Counted from the first letter of the stretch, positions 1 to 8,428 are shown. The stretch: DNA of 64,000 nucleotides from DATMER01 sp963741305 (GCA_963741305.1 CAVUHL010000003.1:7626001-7690000), one strand, 5' to 3'. The notes: generated by a model not told the origin, from the sequence alone. A program made the numbers and translations.

Positions 1-1810
1 TCCGGCCGCTCTCCCCCCGGGCGAGTTGCACTTGCAGCTGGCCGGGGTCGAAGTCGATGGGCGACACGTACAGGTCCTGGAACGGCGTGCTCCGGATGTC
101 CGGGTTCGCCATCACCTGCCGGGTGCGGTCGTTCACGAACAGCTTCGGATAGACGAAGAAGGGATCACGGCCGGGCTGCGCCACCTCGATCTCCATCTTC
201 TCCTTCTCACGCCCTTGCCGGGGGATATAGCGGGTGAAGGTGAGAGTCGTGTCGCCCAGCTTCTTGGGCGTGCCCATCTGCAATGTGATCTTGGTGCTCT
301 CGTCGTAGGCCGACGAAGCCAGGAAGCCCAGCAGGATCACCCCGACTCCCACGTGCGCGAGGTAGCCGCCGGCCGCCGCGACCCCCACGGTACGCGCGCG
401 GGTCACGGTCTTGTGGAGGTTCGTGGCCAGGGCCAGCGAGGACAGGAACACGAAGAGCAGGTGGAAGGGATCCTGGACCTGCCAGGCGGCCGCTGCCACC
501 GACACCGCCAGGGCGAAGAGCCCCGGCACGATCAGCTTGCGCAGCATCGCCTTGGGCTCGTCGCCGCGCCAGGTCAGGTACGGGACCAGGGCCAGCAGCA
601 GGGCGATCAGCAGGGCGATCGGCAGGTTCACCTTGTTGTACCAGGTCGGGCCGACCTGGGCCGGGTTCTCCATGAACCAGCGGGTGATGAGCGGCGCGGA
701 CGTGCCGAAGGTGATCACCACCGCGCAGACCAGCACCGTGATCGTCGACAGCACCATGAACGTGCCGCGGGAGAGGAACGGGTCCTCGTTCGGCTTCGTC
801 GGGACATGGCGCAGGCGGGTGGCCAGCAGCCAGACCGAGAGGGCGAAGAAGCTGCCCATCAGCGCGATCAGCCAGCCCGAAATGCCGAGGTCCACGAAGC
901 TGTGCACCGAGAAGTCGGCGAGCACGCCCGAGCGGGTCAGGAAGGTGCCGTAGAGCACCGACAGGTAGACCAGCGCAGCCAGCACGTAGTTGGCCCGGCG
1001 GTAGCGCCCCTTGGTGCGCTCCATGTGCAGGCCGTGGATCAGCACCGTGCCGAAGAGCCAGGGGATCAGCGAGGCGTTCTCGACCGGGTCCCAGCCCCAG
1101 TAGCCGCCCCAGCCAAGGGTCTTGTAAGCCCAGTAGCCGCCCATCAGGATGGCGCAGCCCAGCACCAGGAAGCCGCCCAGCGCCCAGGGGTAGGCGCGCG
1201 CCGCCCAGTCGTCGTAGTCCTTGCGCCAGAGCGACGCCATGGCAAAGGCGAACGGGATCGCGGCCGCCGCGTAGCCCACGAACATGATCGGCGGATGGAT
1301 GACCATCCAGTCGTCCTGGAGGAGCGGGTTGAGGCCTTGGCCGTCCAGCGGCGTCCCCTTCAGCATGACGAAGGGGTTCTCCCGTACCAGAATGAAGAGC
1401 AGCCCCATCAGCGTCAGGGTGTAGACACCCATGATCGCCGGCTCGTTGCGGCCGGCGGTCTTGCGCACCAGAACGCCGATCAGCGTGCCCCAGAGCAGCC
1501 AGATCAGGAAGCTTCCTTTCTGGCCCGCCCAGAACGCGGCGAACTGGTAGTGCATCGGCAGGTCCATCCCCGAGTACTGGTGGACGTACTCGACGCGGAA
1601 GTCCCGCATCATCAGCAGCAACCCCAGGATCAGCGAGGCGAGGGTGATCGCCACGGCGAAGAAGTCGTACGACCGCCGGGCAAAGCGCAGGGAACTGTTG
1701 TCCCCACCCAGGACTCCGACGTAGCCGAAGATGGTCGACAGGGCGAAGAGCAGCGCGGCCCAGAGGGCGACGGCTCCGGGCAGGTAGAGCGTGGACAGGT
1801 AATCCAACAT
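1..1810 (-). CDS. ccmF: CcmF haem lyase subunit, 3' end cut by window edge
   Basis: Polytopic inner-membrane protein that, in System I cytochrome c biogenesis, takes haem from holo-CcmE and attaches it to apocytochrome CXXCH motifs. The reading frame starts with ATG at 1810, four bases after the ccmE stop, with AAGGAG upstream inside ccmE. It stays open to the window edge, so about 603 residues are seen and the C-terminus is missing. The WWD haem-handling signature WGGYWGWDPVEN lies near residues 232-243 between many hydrophobic segments. It is the last gene of a six-gene operon. The identification is very secure; only the end of the gene is unseen. Confidence 0.95.
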   Translation of the reverse strand, partial: MLDYLSTLYLPGAVALWAALLFALSTIFGYVGVLGGDNSSLRFARRSYDFFAVAITLASLILGLLLMMRDFRVEYVHQYSGMDLPMHYQFAAFWAGQKGSFLIWLLWGTLIGVLVRKTAGRNEPAIMGVYTLTLMGLLFILVRENPFVMLKGTPLDGQGLNPLLQDDWMVIHPPIMFVGYAAAAIPFAFAMASLWRKDYDDWAARAYPWALGGFLVLGCAILMGGYWAYKTLGWGGYWGWDPVENASLIPWLFGTVLIHGLHMERTKGRYRRANYVLAALVYLSVLYGTFLTRSGVLADFSVHSFVDLGISGWLIALMGSFFALSVWLLATRLRHVPTKPNEDPFLSRGTFMVLSTITVLVCAVVITFGTSAPLITRWFMENPAQVGPTWYNKVNLPIALLIALLLALVPYLTWRGDEPKAMLRKLIVPGLFALAVSVAAAAWQVQDPFHLLFVFLSSLALATNLHKTVTRARTVGVAAAGGYLAHVGVGVILLGFLASSAYDESTKITLQMGTPKKLGDTTLTFTRYIPRQGREKEKMEIEVAQPGRDPFFVYPKLFVNDRTRQVMANPDIRSTPFQDLYVSPIDFDPGQLQVQLARGESGR

Positions 1811-1813
1811 GAC

Positions 1814-2212
1814 TTAGCTGTACTCCTTGACCTCAGCGCCCTGGTACTTGCTGGGGCACTTCACCAGCAGCTTGTTCGCCTCGAACTCCCTGGCGCCCTC
1901 GTCGAACTGGCCGATGGCCACGATGCTGATGGCGTCCTCGAAGTTGGCCGGCTTCAGGCCCTTGTAGCGCACCCGCATGGTTTCCTTGGTCGCGGGGTCC
2001 TTGAGCGTGAAGTAGAGGAAGTCCGCCGTGTCGACGTACTTGGAGCTTCCCTTCTCCAGCGCGCCGGCAACCTGGACGATCCGTTCGGTCTCGCGCGCCT
2101 GCTTGTAGTTGACGTACGGCGTCAGGGTCTCCTTGAACGCGGAGAGAGAGAACCCGGCGAAGGCCAGGAGCAGCACGGCTCCGAGCAGGTAATAGCGATG
2201 GGTTTTCTTCAT
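1814..2212 (-). CDS. ccmE: CcmE haem chaperone, CxxxY type
   Basis: Periplasmic haem chaperone, 132 residues, with one N-terminal membrane anchor (about 8-27) followed by the OB-fold domain. CcmE normally binds haem covalently through His in HxxxY. Here the position is Cys: C119-P-S-K-Y123, that is CxxxY. This is the System I* variant known from archaea and some deltaproteobacteria. The ATG overlaps the ccmD stop (ATGA) and the stop is four bases before ccmF, so translation is probably coupled. Confidence 0.93.
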   Translation of the reverse strand: MKKTHRYYLLGAVLLLAFAGFSLSAFKETLTPYVNYKQARETERIVQVAGALEKGSSKYVDTADFLYFTLKDPATKETMRVRYKGLKPANFEDAISIVAIGQFDEGAREFEANKLLVKCPSKYQGAEVKEYS

Positions 2213-2340
2213 GATTCCTTCTCCATCTCTTTAACCCGGCGGCTCAAACGGAGCAGCCAGAGGAAGATCCCCGTCCAGATGATCAGGTTGACGACGACAA
2301 TTCCAGCATCGCCCGCAAGTAGGCTCCCACTAGGCTCCAT
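2209..2340 (-). CDS. ccmD: CcmD-like small membrane protein
   Basis: A 43-residue frame between ccmC and ccmE. Residues 14-30 form a single hydrophobic segment, followed by a basic and acidic tail ending RRVKEMEKES. This is the size and topology of CcmD, which releases holo-CcmE from the CcmABC complex. Sequence similarity cannot be judged at this length, so the call rests on position and topology. It overlaps the end of ccmC by 11 nt and the start of ccmE by an ATGA junction, as expected for a real gene in a compact operon. Confidence 0.8.
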   Translation of the reverse strand: MEPSGSLLAGDAGIVVVNLIIWTGIFLWLLRLSRRVKEMEKES

Positions 2341-3007
2341 AACCGTGCTCCCTTGCCGCGGATTTCCTCTCCGCGAGCGCCTGAATCCGGGTCTGCAGGT
2401 TGTGCAGCCAGAAGAACAGGGCCGTGAACCCGACTCCGCTCGCCAGCAGCACCTGCAGGATCTCCGACTGCATCTTCGGCTTGCCCTCGGCGTTGACCAC
2501 CGGCTCCGGATGCAGCGAGAAGGTGATCCTGGGCATGATCCAGTACAGGAACGGCGTCACCACGAGCCCGAGGATGGCATAGGCGGCCGACAGGCGAGCC
2601 CGCTTCTCCTCATCCTCGATCGCGCCGCGCAGCGCCAGGTAGGCGCCGTAAAAGAGCAGCGAGATCACGATCGAGATCTGCCGCGGGTCCCAGTTCCAGT
2701 AGGCGCCCCACTCGATCCGCGCCCAGATGGCGCCGGTGACCGTGGCGAGCACGCCGAAAACGAGCCCGAGCTGGATCGCCACCTCCGCCGCCCGGTCGTG
2801 ACGGAGGTCGCGCGTCATCAGATAGCGGATGCTCCAGACCGACGCGGCGATGAAGCCGGCGAACGAGGCCCAGGCCATGGGCACGTGGAAGAACAGGATG
2901 CGGCTCGACCCCCCCTGGAACCCCTCGGCGGGCGGGGCATAGTAGAAGGCCCCGAGGATCACCAGGGAGACCCAGAGCCAGAGCAGCCAGGCGGAGATTG
3001 TCTTCAT
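2330..3007 (-). CDS. ccmC: CcmC haem-delivery protein
   Basis: Six-helix inner-membrane protein that loads haem onto CcmE. From the chosen ATG at 3007 it has 225 residues. The WWD motif WGAYWNWDPRQ is at about residues 100-110, with a conserved HVPMAW near residue 41 and a second periplasmic SLHP further on. An ATG three codons upstream (3016) is possible, but the one at 3007 forms an ATGA overlap with the ccmB stop and matches the coupling seen elsewhere in the operon. Confidence 0.93.
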   Translation of the reverse strand: MKTISAWLLWLWVSLVILGAFYYAPPAEGFQGGSSRILFFHVPMAWASFAGFIAASVWSIRYLMTRDLRHDRAAEVAIQLGLVFGVLATVTGAIWARIEWGAYWNWDPRQISIVISLLFYGAYLALRGAIEDEEKRARLSAAYAILGLVVTPFLYWIMPRITFSLHPEPVVNAEGKPKMQSEILQVLLASGVGFTALFFWLHNLQTRIQALAERKSAAREHGYGA

Positions 3008-3657
3008 GGATTCCACACCACCGGGAAAAGCATGAGTCCGACGACGGTGACCGAAGCATCATACAGAAGTAGCTGGGGCAGGGCCACGCCGGCGCCCCCG
3101 CCCGCCACGGCATTGAAGGTCAGCTCGACCGCGAGCAGCAGCAGGGGCAGCAGGACCGGAAAGGCCAGCACCGAGAACAGCGTCCCCTTGGTCCGCGCCT
3201 GGGCGATGATCGCCGCCACCAGCGTGCTCCCCACGGCCAACCCGTACCCGCCCGCGGCCAGCGTGCCCGCGAGCAGGGCGGGGCTCGCGATCTCCAGATT
3301 CATCAGGACGACGAAGACCGGCGTGACCAGCAGCTCCAACGCCCCGACAAGGGTTAGACAGTAGAGGAGCTTGCCGCAGAACAGGGCCGACGGCGTGGCC
3401 GACAGCCGGAGGGCCGTGGCCGTCTGGCTCTCCTCCTCCTGGATGAAGGCGCGGGGCAGGCCGGCGGACACCGAGAAGAGCAGGATGACCCAGAGCAGCA
3501 CCGGCAGCACTTTGGACCCGCGGGCGCGGTCGACCCCGATCGGGCCGAGGCTGATGCTCATCACGACCATCGTGGTCAAGGCGAACAGGCCGAGCGTGTT
3601 CAAGGCATAGCGGGTGCGGAACTCGCACCGCCAATCCTTGGCGAACACGGCCACCAT
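3004..3657 (-). CDS. ccmB: CcmB ABC transporter permease
   Basis: Membrane partner of CcmA in the CcmABC(D) complex that uses ATP to release holo-CcmE. It has six hydrophobic segments and the conserved cytoplasmic stretch FIQEEESQTATALRLS. The ATG at 3657 gives 217 residues, the usual family length, and starts right before the region that aligns with other CcmB N-termini. A GTG at 3726 would extend it by 23 residues and overlap the end of ccmA by 29 nt; this cannot be excluded. Confidence 0.92.
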   Translation of the reverse strand: MVAVFAKDWRCEFRTRYALNTLGLFALTTMVVMSISLGPIGVDRARGSKVLPVLLWVILLFSVSAGLPRAFIQEEESQTATALRLSATPSALFCGKLLYCLTLVGALELLVTPVFVVLMNLEIASPALLAGTLAAGGYGLAVGSTLVAAIIAQARTKGTLFSVLAFPVLLPLLLLAVELTFNAVAGGGAGVALPQLLLYDASVTVVGLMLFPVVWNP

Positions 3658-3697
3658 CTCGGTGGCCCAGCCCCCCGCCCCCGCCGATACTGAGGGC

Positions 3698-4297
3698 TTA
3701 GCCGAGACGGAGGTGTCCTGCAACACGGTCGATCTCCAGGGAAGAGGGATTTGCCACGACGGCGAGGCCGCCCAGCTCCAGGTGCTCGAGCAGGAGGCCG
3801 CGCGTGCCCTGCTCGCCCGGAGCGTCCAGGTTCTGGAACGGCTCGTCGAGCAGGAGCAGGCGCGGCCGGTGGAGCAGGGCCCAGGCCCAGCGCAGCCGCT
3901 GCCGCATACCGGAGGACAGCGCGCCGCCCATGCGGTCGGTGGGCAGGCCGAGGCGTTCGAGCACCTCGAAGCCCCAGGCGGGGCTCGTGCGCCGGATGCG
4001 GGCGAAGAACTCCAGGTTCTCCGCGACGGTCAGCTCCGAATAGAGCGCCAGGTCGGGGGCCACGTAGCCGATCCGCCGCCGCCGCTCGTCCATTTCGAGC
4101 ACCCTGTCTTCCTCCCTATATTCAATGGTGCCTTTTTCGGGAGAAAGGAGCCCTGCCAGGCAGCGGAGCAGCGTGCTCTTGCCCGAGCCGTTCGGCCCGG
4201 TGACCAGCAGAGCCTGCCCCGGCGCGACTTCTCCGGACACCCCCTCCAGCACGGAAAGGCGCCCGAAACGGCGGCGGAGGTTCTCGAAGCGGAGCAC
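3698..4297 (-). CDS. ccmA: CcmA ABC transporter ATPase
   Basis: Nucleotide-binding subunit of the CcmABC complex, 199 residues from a GTG at 4297. Walker A is GPNGSGKS, the signature is the degenerate ALSSGMRQRL and Walker B is LLLLDEP. The frame stays open to an ATG at 4378, but that extension would be translated from the short-repeat DNA upstream and has no family counterpart. It is the first gene of the ccmABCDEF operon and is transcribed divergently from the HEAT/cyclophilin gene, with only 103 bp between the two start codons. Confidence 0.92.
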   Translation of the reverse strand: MLRFENLRRRFGRLSVLEGVSGEVAPGQALLVTGPNGSGKSTLLRCLAGLLSPEKGTIEYREEDRVLEMDERRRRIGYVAPDLALYSELTVAENLEFFARIRRTSPAWGFEVLERLGLPTDRMGGALSSGMRQRLRWAWALLHRPRLLLLDEPFQNLDAPGEQGTRGLLLEHLELGGLAVVANPSSLEIDRVAGHLRLG

Positions 4298-4329
4298 GGC
4301 CGAGACTATAGCGGAGAGCCAAGGACCTG

Positions 4330-4454
4330 AAGGACCAAAAGGACTTAAAGGACCTAAAGGACACACCAGGGACACCAAGGACTTGCTACCATCCAGGGCA
4401 ATGCGCCGCTTATCCTCCCCCGTCCTTTTGGTCCTTTACGTCCTTTTGGTCCTT
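4330..4454. repeat. 33-bp inverted repeat of AAGGAC units enclosing a start codon
   Basis: Positions 4330-4362 (built from AAGGACC-type 9-mers) and 4422-4454 are inverted copies matching at 31 of 33 positions, with a perfect 15-nt core. The 59-nt loop holds the ATG at 4401. The array starts at 4321 and runs to about 4383 with decaying units. The right arm is coding: it supplies the hydrophobic core of the next gene's lipoprotein signal peptide. In mRNA begun upstream of 4330 this would form a long hairpin with the start codon in the loop. Confidence 0.8.
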
Positions 4455-6398
4455 TCCGGCTGTTCGACCACCGCCCCCCCCGCGGCCGGGCCGTCTCCCG
4501 GGACCGACCTCCAGGTGCGCGCCCTGCTCCTCTACCTGGTCGACCGGCAGCAGTACGAGCCGGTGGTCGTCCAGCAGGCGCTGGCCGGGGGGCCTGAGCT
4601 GCGGGAAGCCCTCGCGGACGCCCTCGGGCGGATCCCCGACAAGCAGGGGCGCTCCCCCCTCGTGGGGCTGCTCCTGGACGACGTGCCTGCCGTCCGCCGG
4701 GCGGCCGCGTTCGGGCTCGGCGAGCTGGAAGACCCCGAGGCCGTGCCCGCCCTGCTCTCCGCCGTGGTGGACGACGATCGCGAGACGGGCATCCTCGCCG
4801 TGGAAGCCCTGGGCAAGCTCAAGGCGCCGGTGCTCGATGTGGCGCAGGCCCTCCTGCCCCTTGCCGAGCAGGAGCGCTGGGCTCGCCTCTTCCCCTCGCT
4901 CTTCCGCTTCAAGGAGGCCGCGACCGTCCGGATCGCGGAGCGCGGGCTCGCCCTGCCCGATCCCGAGCTCCATGCCCGGGCAGCCTACGCCCTGGCCCGC
5001 GATCCGCTGCCCGAGGGCCTTCCCCCGCTGCGCGGCTTACTCGCCGATCCCAACCCGCAGGTGCGCGCCTGGGCCGCCCGCGCGATTGGCATCGTAGGAG
5101 AGCCCGCCGACCTCGCGGCGCTCCGGCCGCTCCTCGACGATCCCGCGCCTGCGCCTCTCGTCCACGCGCTCCGCTCCTCGGCGAGGCTCATCACCGAAGG
5201 CAAGGCGCCGGCCCCAGCCGAGTGGCGTGCCCGCCTCCGGGCCCTGATGGACGATCCCCGCTCCGGAGTGCGCCTGACCGTCCTCGAAGCCGCCGCGGCC
5301 TGGCCCATGAAGACGGTGGATCCCCTCTCCGAAGCCCTGGCTTTGCGGGCAACCGAGGGGACCGGGCGCGAGCGCGGCCTGGCCCTCCTCGCCCTGGCCG
5401 CAGGCAAGCATCCCCGGGCCCTGGAGCTCGCCACTGCCGCCCTGACCGTCCAGGATGTCGACGTGCGCGCCCATGCCGCCCAGGCCGCCGGACGGGTCGG
5501 CTTTCCGGACGCCGCGGATCTCGTCGCCCGGCTGACCTCCGATCCCGCCCACCAGGTCCGGGCTGCCGCGGCCGAAGCGGCCCTTGCCGGCGACGGATCG
5601 CCGGAAATCGCGACAAGGCTCCTCGCGGATACCGACGCGGGAGTCCGGGCCAACGTCTTCGGCTGGCTCGCCGAGCACCCGGTCCTGCCGCTCGACCGGC
5701 TGCAGGCGGGCCTCGCCGCGTCCGTCCGCGGCGGAGTGGAAGAGGAAACCCTGGCCGCGCTCGGCGCCCTGACCGCGCGGGCCAAGGGCGAGGCGCTGGA
5801 GCGGGGCGCGATCGTGGCCCTCCTCGAAAAAGTAGCGGCGGGCGAGATGGGCGGCGGGTACGCCCTGAGAAGGGAAGCGGGCGCCGCTCTCGGAGAGCTG
5901 GAGCGCCCCATCCCTCGGCTCGGGCCGCTCAACACGGGAAAGGCTCCGGAGGTCTACCAGGAGATCATCGAGCGCACCTGGCAGCCGCGGACCGTGGAGA
6001 TCCGCACCTCCAAGGGGCCGATCGGGGTCCGCCTGGCTTGCCGGCAGGCGCCGCTCACCTGCCTCAACTTCCTCAACCTTGCGGACCAGCGCTTCTTCGA
6101 CGGCCTGATCTTCCACCGGGTGGTCGCCGACTTCGTGATCCAGGGGGGAGACCCCCGCGGCGACGGCTTCGGCGGCCCGGGCTATGACATCCGGGACGAG
6201 ATCAACCGCCTGCGCTACCGCCGCGGCGTGGTCGGCATGGCCCTGGCGGGCCCGGACACGGGAGGCAGCCAGTTCTTCATCACCCTCTCCGAGCAGCCCC
6301 ATCTCGACGGCGGCTACACCGCCTTCGGAGAGGTCGTCTCCGGCGATGAAGTCCTCGACCGCATCGTACCCGGGGACCGGATCGAGAGCGTGAGGTAG
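4401..6398 (+). CDS. HEAT-repeat lipoprotein with C-terminal cyclophilin domain
   Basis: 665 residues. An N-terminal signal peptide ends in the lipobox LSGC (Cys21), so an outer- or inner-membrane lipoprotein is expected. Residues of about 40-500 are tandem HEAT/PBS-lyase-type alpha-helical repeats. Residues of about 531-665 form a peptidyl-prolyl cis-trans isomerase of the cyclophilin family with FHRVVADFVIQGGDP, GSQFFITL and HLDGGYTAFGEV. The scaffold probably presents substrates or partners to the isomerase; this is inference. The start at 4401 is chosen because it yields the signal peptide. The gene ends 11 nt before the next lipoprotein gene, suggesting one operon. Confidence 0.88.
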   Translation: MRRLSSPVLLVLYVLLVLSGCSTTAPPAAGPSPGTDLQVRALLLYLVDRQQYEPVVVQQALAGGPELREALADALGRIPDKQGRSPLVGLLLDDVPAVRRAAAFGLGELEDPEAVPALLSAVVDDDRETGILAVEALGKLKAPVLDVAQALLPLAEQERWARLFPSLFRFKEAATVRIAERGLALPDPELHARAAYALARDPLPEGLPPLRGLLADPNPQVRAWAARAIGIVGEPADLAALRPLLDDPAPAPLVHALRSSARLITEGKAPAPAEWRARLRALMDDPRSGVRLTVLEAAAAWPMKTVDPLSEALALRATEGTGRERGLALLALAAGKHPRALELATAALTVQDVDVRAHAAQAAGRVGFPDAADLVARLTSDPAHQVRAAAAEAALAGDGSPEIATRLLADTDAGVRANVFGWLAEHPVLPLDRLQAGLAASVRGGVEEETLAALGALTARAKGEALERGAIVALLEKVAAGEMGGGYALRREAGAALGELERPIPRLGPLNTGKAPEVYQEIIERTWQPRTVEIRTSKGPIGVRLACRQAPLTCLNFLNLADQRFFDGLIFHRVVADFVIQGGDPRGDGFGGPGYDIRDEINRLRYRRGVVGMALAGPDTGGSQFFITLSEQPHLDGGYTAFGEVVSGDEVLDRIVPGDRIESVR

Positions 6399-6409
6399 AC
6401 TCTCCTACC

Positions 6410-6973
6410 ATGAAACCTCTGGCCCTGTTCGCCGTACTTGCTTCCATCCTAGGTACCTCCTGTGCCACGTCCACGACAGCTCCGACCGCGCAGGCAAAGC
6501 CTGCAGAGACACCCGTAATCGTGGGTGAGACCACCCGGGCGGCTATCGAGGCTGCCCCCGAATGGATGGCGGCGGAGGCAGAGTCCCAGCCGGACCCCGC
6601 AGCCTCCACGGCTCTGGCCACCGTCCCGCCCGGGGCGGAAGTGACCATCTTCCTGGGGACCTGGTGCGGCGACAGCCGGCGCGAAGTGCCCCGGTTCTGG
6701 AAGGCGCTCGACATCGCCGGGAGCCGGGGAGCGGATGCCCGGTTCGCGATCCACTACATCGGCGTCGACCGGCAGAAGAAAGAGCCCTCTGCCCCGGTGA
6801 CCAACAACAACATCCTCTACGTGCCGACCTTCATCGTCTCCAGGGAAGGCCGGGAAGTCGGGCGGATCGTCGAAGAGTCGCCGCACGGCATCGAAAAAGA
6901 CCTCCTGGCGTTGCTGACCGGCCAGGCACAGGGCCTGATCACCACCCGGACCGACTTGCTGTCCTCCCCCTAG
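6410..6973 (+). CDS. Thioredoxin-fold lipoprotein with WCGDS active site
   Basis: 187 residues with a lipoprotein signal peptide (lipobox GTSC, Cys18) and a linker rich in Ala and Pro. A thioredoxin-like domain follows, with W85-C86-G87-D88-S89 in place of WCxxC and a cis-proline-type motif VPTFIV. With one active-site Cys, disulfide exchange by the usual dithiol route is not possible; a monothiol or non-redox role is more likely. The gene lies 11 nt after the HEAT/cyclophilin lipoprotein, so both may act in envelope protein folding. Confidence 0.75.
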   Translation: MKPLALFAVLASILGTSCATSTTAPTAQAKPAETPVIVGETTRAAIEAAPEWMAAEAESQPDPAASTALATVPPGAEVTIFLGTWCGDSRREVPRFWKALDIAGSRGADARFAIHYIGVDRQKKEPSAPVTNNNILYVPTFIVSREGREVGRIVEESPHGIEKDLLALLTGQAQGLITTRTDLLSSP

Positions 6974-6982
6974 GCCCGCCGG

Positions 6983-7153
6983 ATGCTCACGAGCTTCGCG
7001 TGGGTCCTGCAGTTCTTCGCGCTCGTCCTGGTGGGCAGCGGACTGCTCATCGGGCTGGTCTATAACCAGGTCCGGCTCGAGCTCGCCATCTGTGCCCTGG
7101 GCGGGGTGCTGTTCCTGCTCGGGCGATGGCTCCAGGGCCGGCACGGCCACTGA
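6983..7153 (+). CDS. Small two-helix membrane protein
   Basis: A 56-residue frame starting ATG at 6983, nine bases after the previous stop. It contains two hydrophobic stretches (about residues 5-24 and 32-49) and a basic tail RWLQGRHGH. No family recognised. Position, size and codon use match its neighbours, so it is probably a genuine third gene of the upstream operon, but the evidence is limited to topology. Confidence 0.5.
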   Translation: MLTSFAWVLQFFALVLVGSGLLIGLVYNQVRLELAICALGGVLFLLGRWLQGRHGH

Positions 7154-7173
7154 TGAGGCCCGCCGTTTCTTCC

Positions 7174-7201
7174 TGAAACCTTGGCGGGAACATTGCGTAT
7201 C
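7174..7201 (+). promoter_or_regulatory. Candidate ECF sigma-type promoter
   Basis: TGAAACCTT (7174-7182) and CGTATC (7196-7201-like, from 7196) resemble the -35/-10 pair of ECF sigma factors and lie right in front of an ECF sigma gene, which suggests autoregulation. The -10 ends only five bases before the annotated ATG, so the transcript would be leaderless or nearly so. Confidence 0.4.
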
Positions 7202-7206
7202 CACCC

Positions 7207-7791
7207 ATGACGCGGGGAACGGAGCAGCCTACCGACGAGGATCTGGTTGCAGCGGTTCTCGAAGGAGACCGGGACCGCTTCGGCGACCTGGTCGACCGAT
7301 ACCAGGGCCGCCTCGTCAATTACCTGTTCCGCCTGCTGCGCAACGTGGACGACGCACACGACCTGGCGCAAGAGGTACTCGTCAAGGTCTACCAGGTGCT
7401 CGATCGCTACGATCCGCAGTACCGGTTCTCGACCTGGCTGTTCCGGGTCGCCCAGAACGCCGCGATCGACCAGATCCGCCGCCGGCGATTGAAGATCGTT
7501 TCGCTGCGGCAGGATGACGATGAAGGTGAAGGTCGTGATTGGGACCTGCCATCCCCGGAGCGCGGACCGTACGGCGATCTGCGGAACCGGGAGAGGGGAG
7601 ACGCCATTCAGGAGGCCATCGACTCGCTCCCATGGGAATACCGGGAGCTGATCCTCCTGAGGCATTTCGGCGAGCTCCCCTATGAAGAGATCGCCCAGCT
7701 CAAAGGCATGCCTCTGGGCACGGTGAAAAACAAGCTCTTCCGGGGACGGCAGATGTTGAAGGATAAATTGCAGGAGTTCCTGAGCGATTGA
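7207..7791 (+). CDS. ECF RNA polymerase sigma factor
   Basis: 194 residues. Region 2 (about 23-90) contains the typical DLAQEVLVKVYQ and FSTWLFRVAQNAAIDQIRR; region 4 (about 130-185) contains LPWEYRELILLRHFGELPYEEIA followed by the recognition helix GTVKNKLFRGR (split here for brevity). It directs RNA polymerase to a small stress or envelope regulon. It is followed without a gap by its likely zinc-binding anti-sigma factor. The specific ECF subgroup was not determined. Confidence 0.93.
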   Translation: MTRGTEQPTDEDLVAAVLEGDRDRFGDLVDRYQGRLVNYLFRLLRNVDDAHDLAQEVLVKVYQVLDRYDPQYRFSTWLFRVAQNAAIDQIRRRRLKIVSLRQDDDEGEGRDWDLPSPERGPYGDLRNRERGDAIQEAIDSLPWEYRELILLRHFGELPYEEIAQLKGMPLGTVKNKLFRGRQMLKDKLQEFLSD

Positions 7792-7802
7792 GCGGGGGCA
7801 AC

Positions 7803-8375
7803 ATGAAGCCGGATCACGCTACTTACAGAGAATGGCTGAACCTGGAGGCCGACGGCCGCCTGCCGCGCAACGAGCAGGCCCGGCTCGAAGACCACCTCGC
7901 CACCTGCTCCGACTGCCGCTCCGAGCTCGACGAGCTGCGCCAGTTGGACAGCCTCCTGCTCCAGGCCAGCGTGCCGGTGCGGGAGGGCTTCCGCGATGAC
8001 GTCGTCGCCGCCCTGCCCGTCACGGGCTGGGAAGCGCGCGGTCCGCGCACCTGGGGCTTCCCGGCCGCCATGTTCATCCTGCTCGGCGTCATCGCCACGG
8101 CGGTGATCGGCAGCGGCTCCGCGGGCGGCGAGCACGCCGGCCTGGGCGCTCTCTCGGCCATCTTCGGCATGTTCCAGGCCACTGTCCTCGCCGGCTCCGG
8201 CCTCCTCGGCGCGAGCTGGAAGGGCTTCGGCCTCGTCTTCCAGGAGCTGCTCTCCTCCCCGATGAGCCTGGGCATGTTCGGTGTATTCGTGCTCTGCCTG
8301 AACATCCTGCTCGTCTCCATGATCCGGCGCAAGCGCGCCACCCACGCCGAGGCGAGAAGCCCGCGGCGCTCGTAG
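7803..8375 (+). CDS. Membrane anti-sigma factor with ZAS zinc finger
   Basis: 190 residues from ATG 7803 (a TTG at 7788 overlapping the sigma stop is a weaker alternative; GGGGG precedes the ATG). The N-terminal zinc-binding anti-sigma domain has the H31-x3-C35-x2-C38 motif. Two or three hydrophobic segments follow (about 85-105, 120-140, 155-175). It should hold the upstream ECF factor inactive at the membrane until a signal arrives. The stop codon lies inside the first bases of a palindromic repeat. Confidence 0.85.
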   Translation: MKPDHATYREWLNLEADGRLPRNEQARLEDHLATCSDCRSELDELRQLDSLLLQASVPVREGFRDDVVAALPVTGWEARGPRTWGFPAAMFILLGVIATAVIGSGSAGGEHAGLGALSAIFGMFQATVLAGSGLLGASWKGFGLVFQELLSSPMSLGMFGVFVLCLNILLVSMIRRKRATHAEARSPRRS

Positions 8376-8428
8376 GGGCGGCTCTTGTGGCCGCCCTCCG
8401 GAAGGGCACCCACAAGAGGTGCCCCTAC
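8372..8428. repeat. 57-bp imperfect palindrome, GTAGGGGC...GCCCCTAC type
   Basis: Two 25-nt arms (8372-8396 and 8404-8428) match as inverted copies with four mismatches, and their outer ends are the perfect pair GTAGGGGC/GCCCCTAC. It includes the anti-sigma stop codon. There is no T-run after it, so a simple terminator is not supported; it looks like a dispersed REP-type element. Confidence 0.65.

Noticed and set aside
26..3364. 1112-codon open frame on the plus strand across the ccm genes
   Set aside because: Antisense to ccmF-ccmB, which have clear family motifs; the frame is Gln/Arg/His/Gly-rich, as expected for the complement of high-GC genes.
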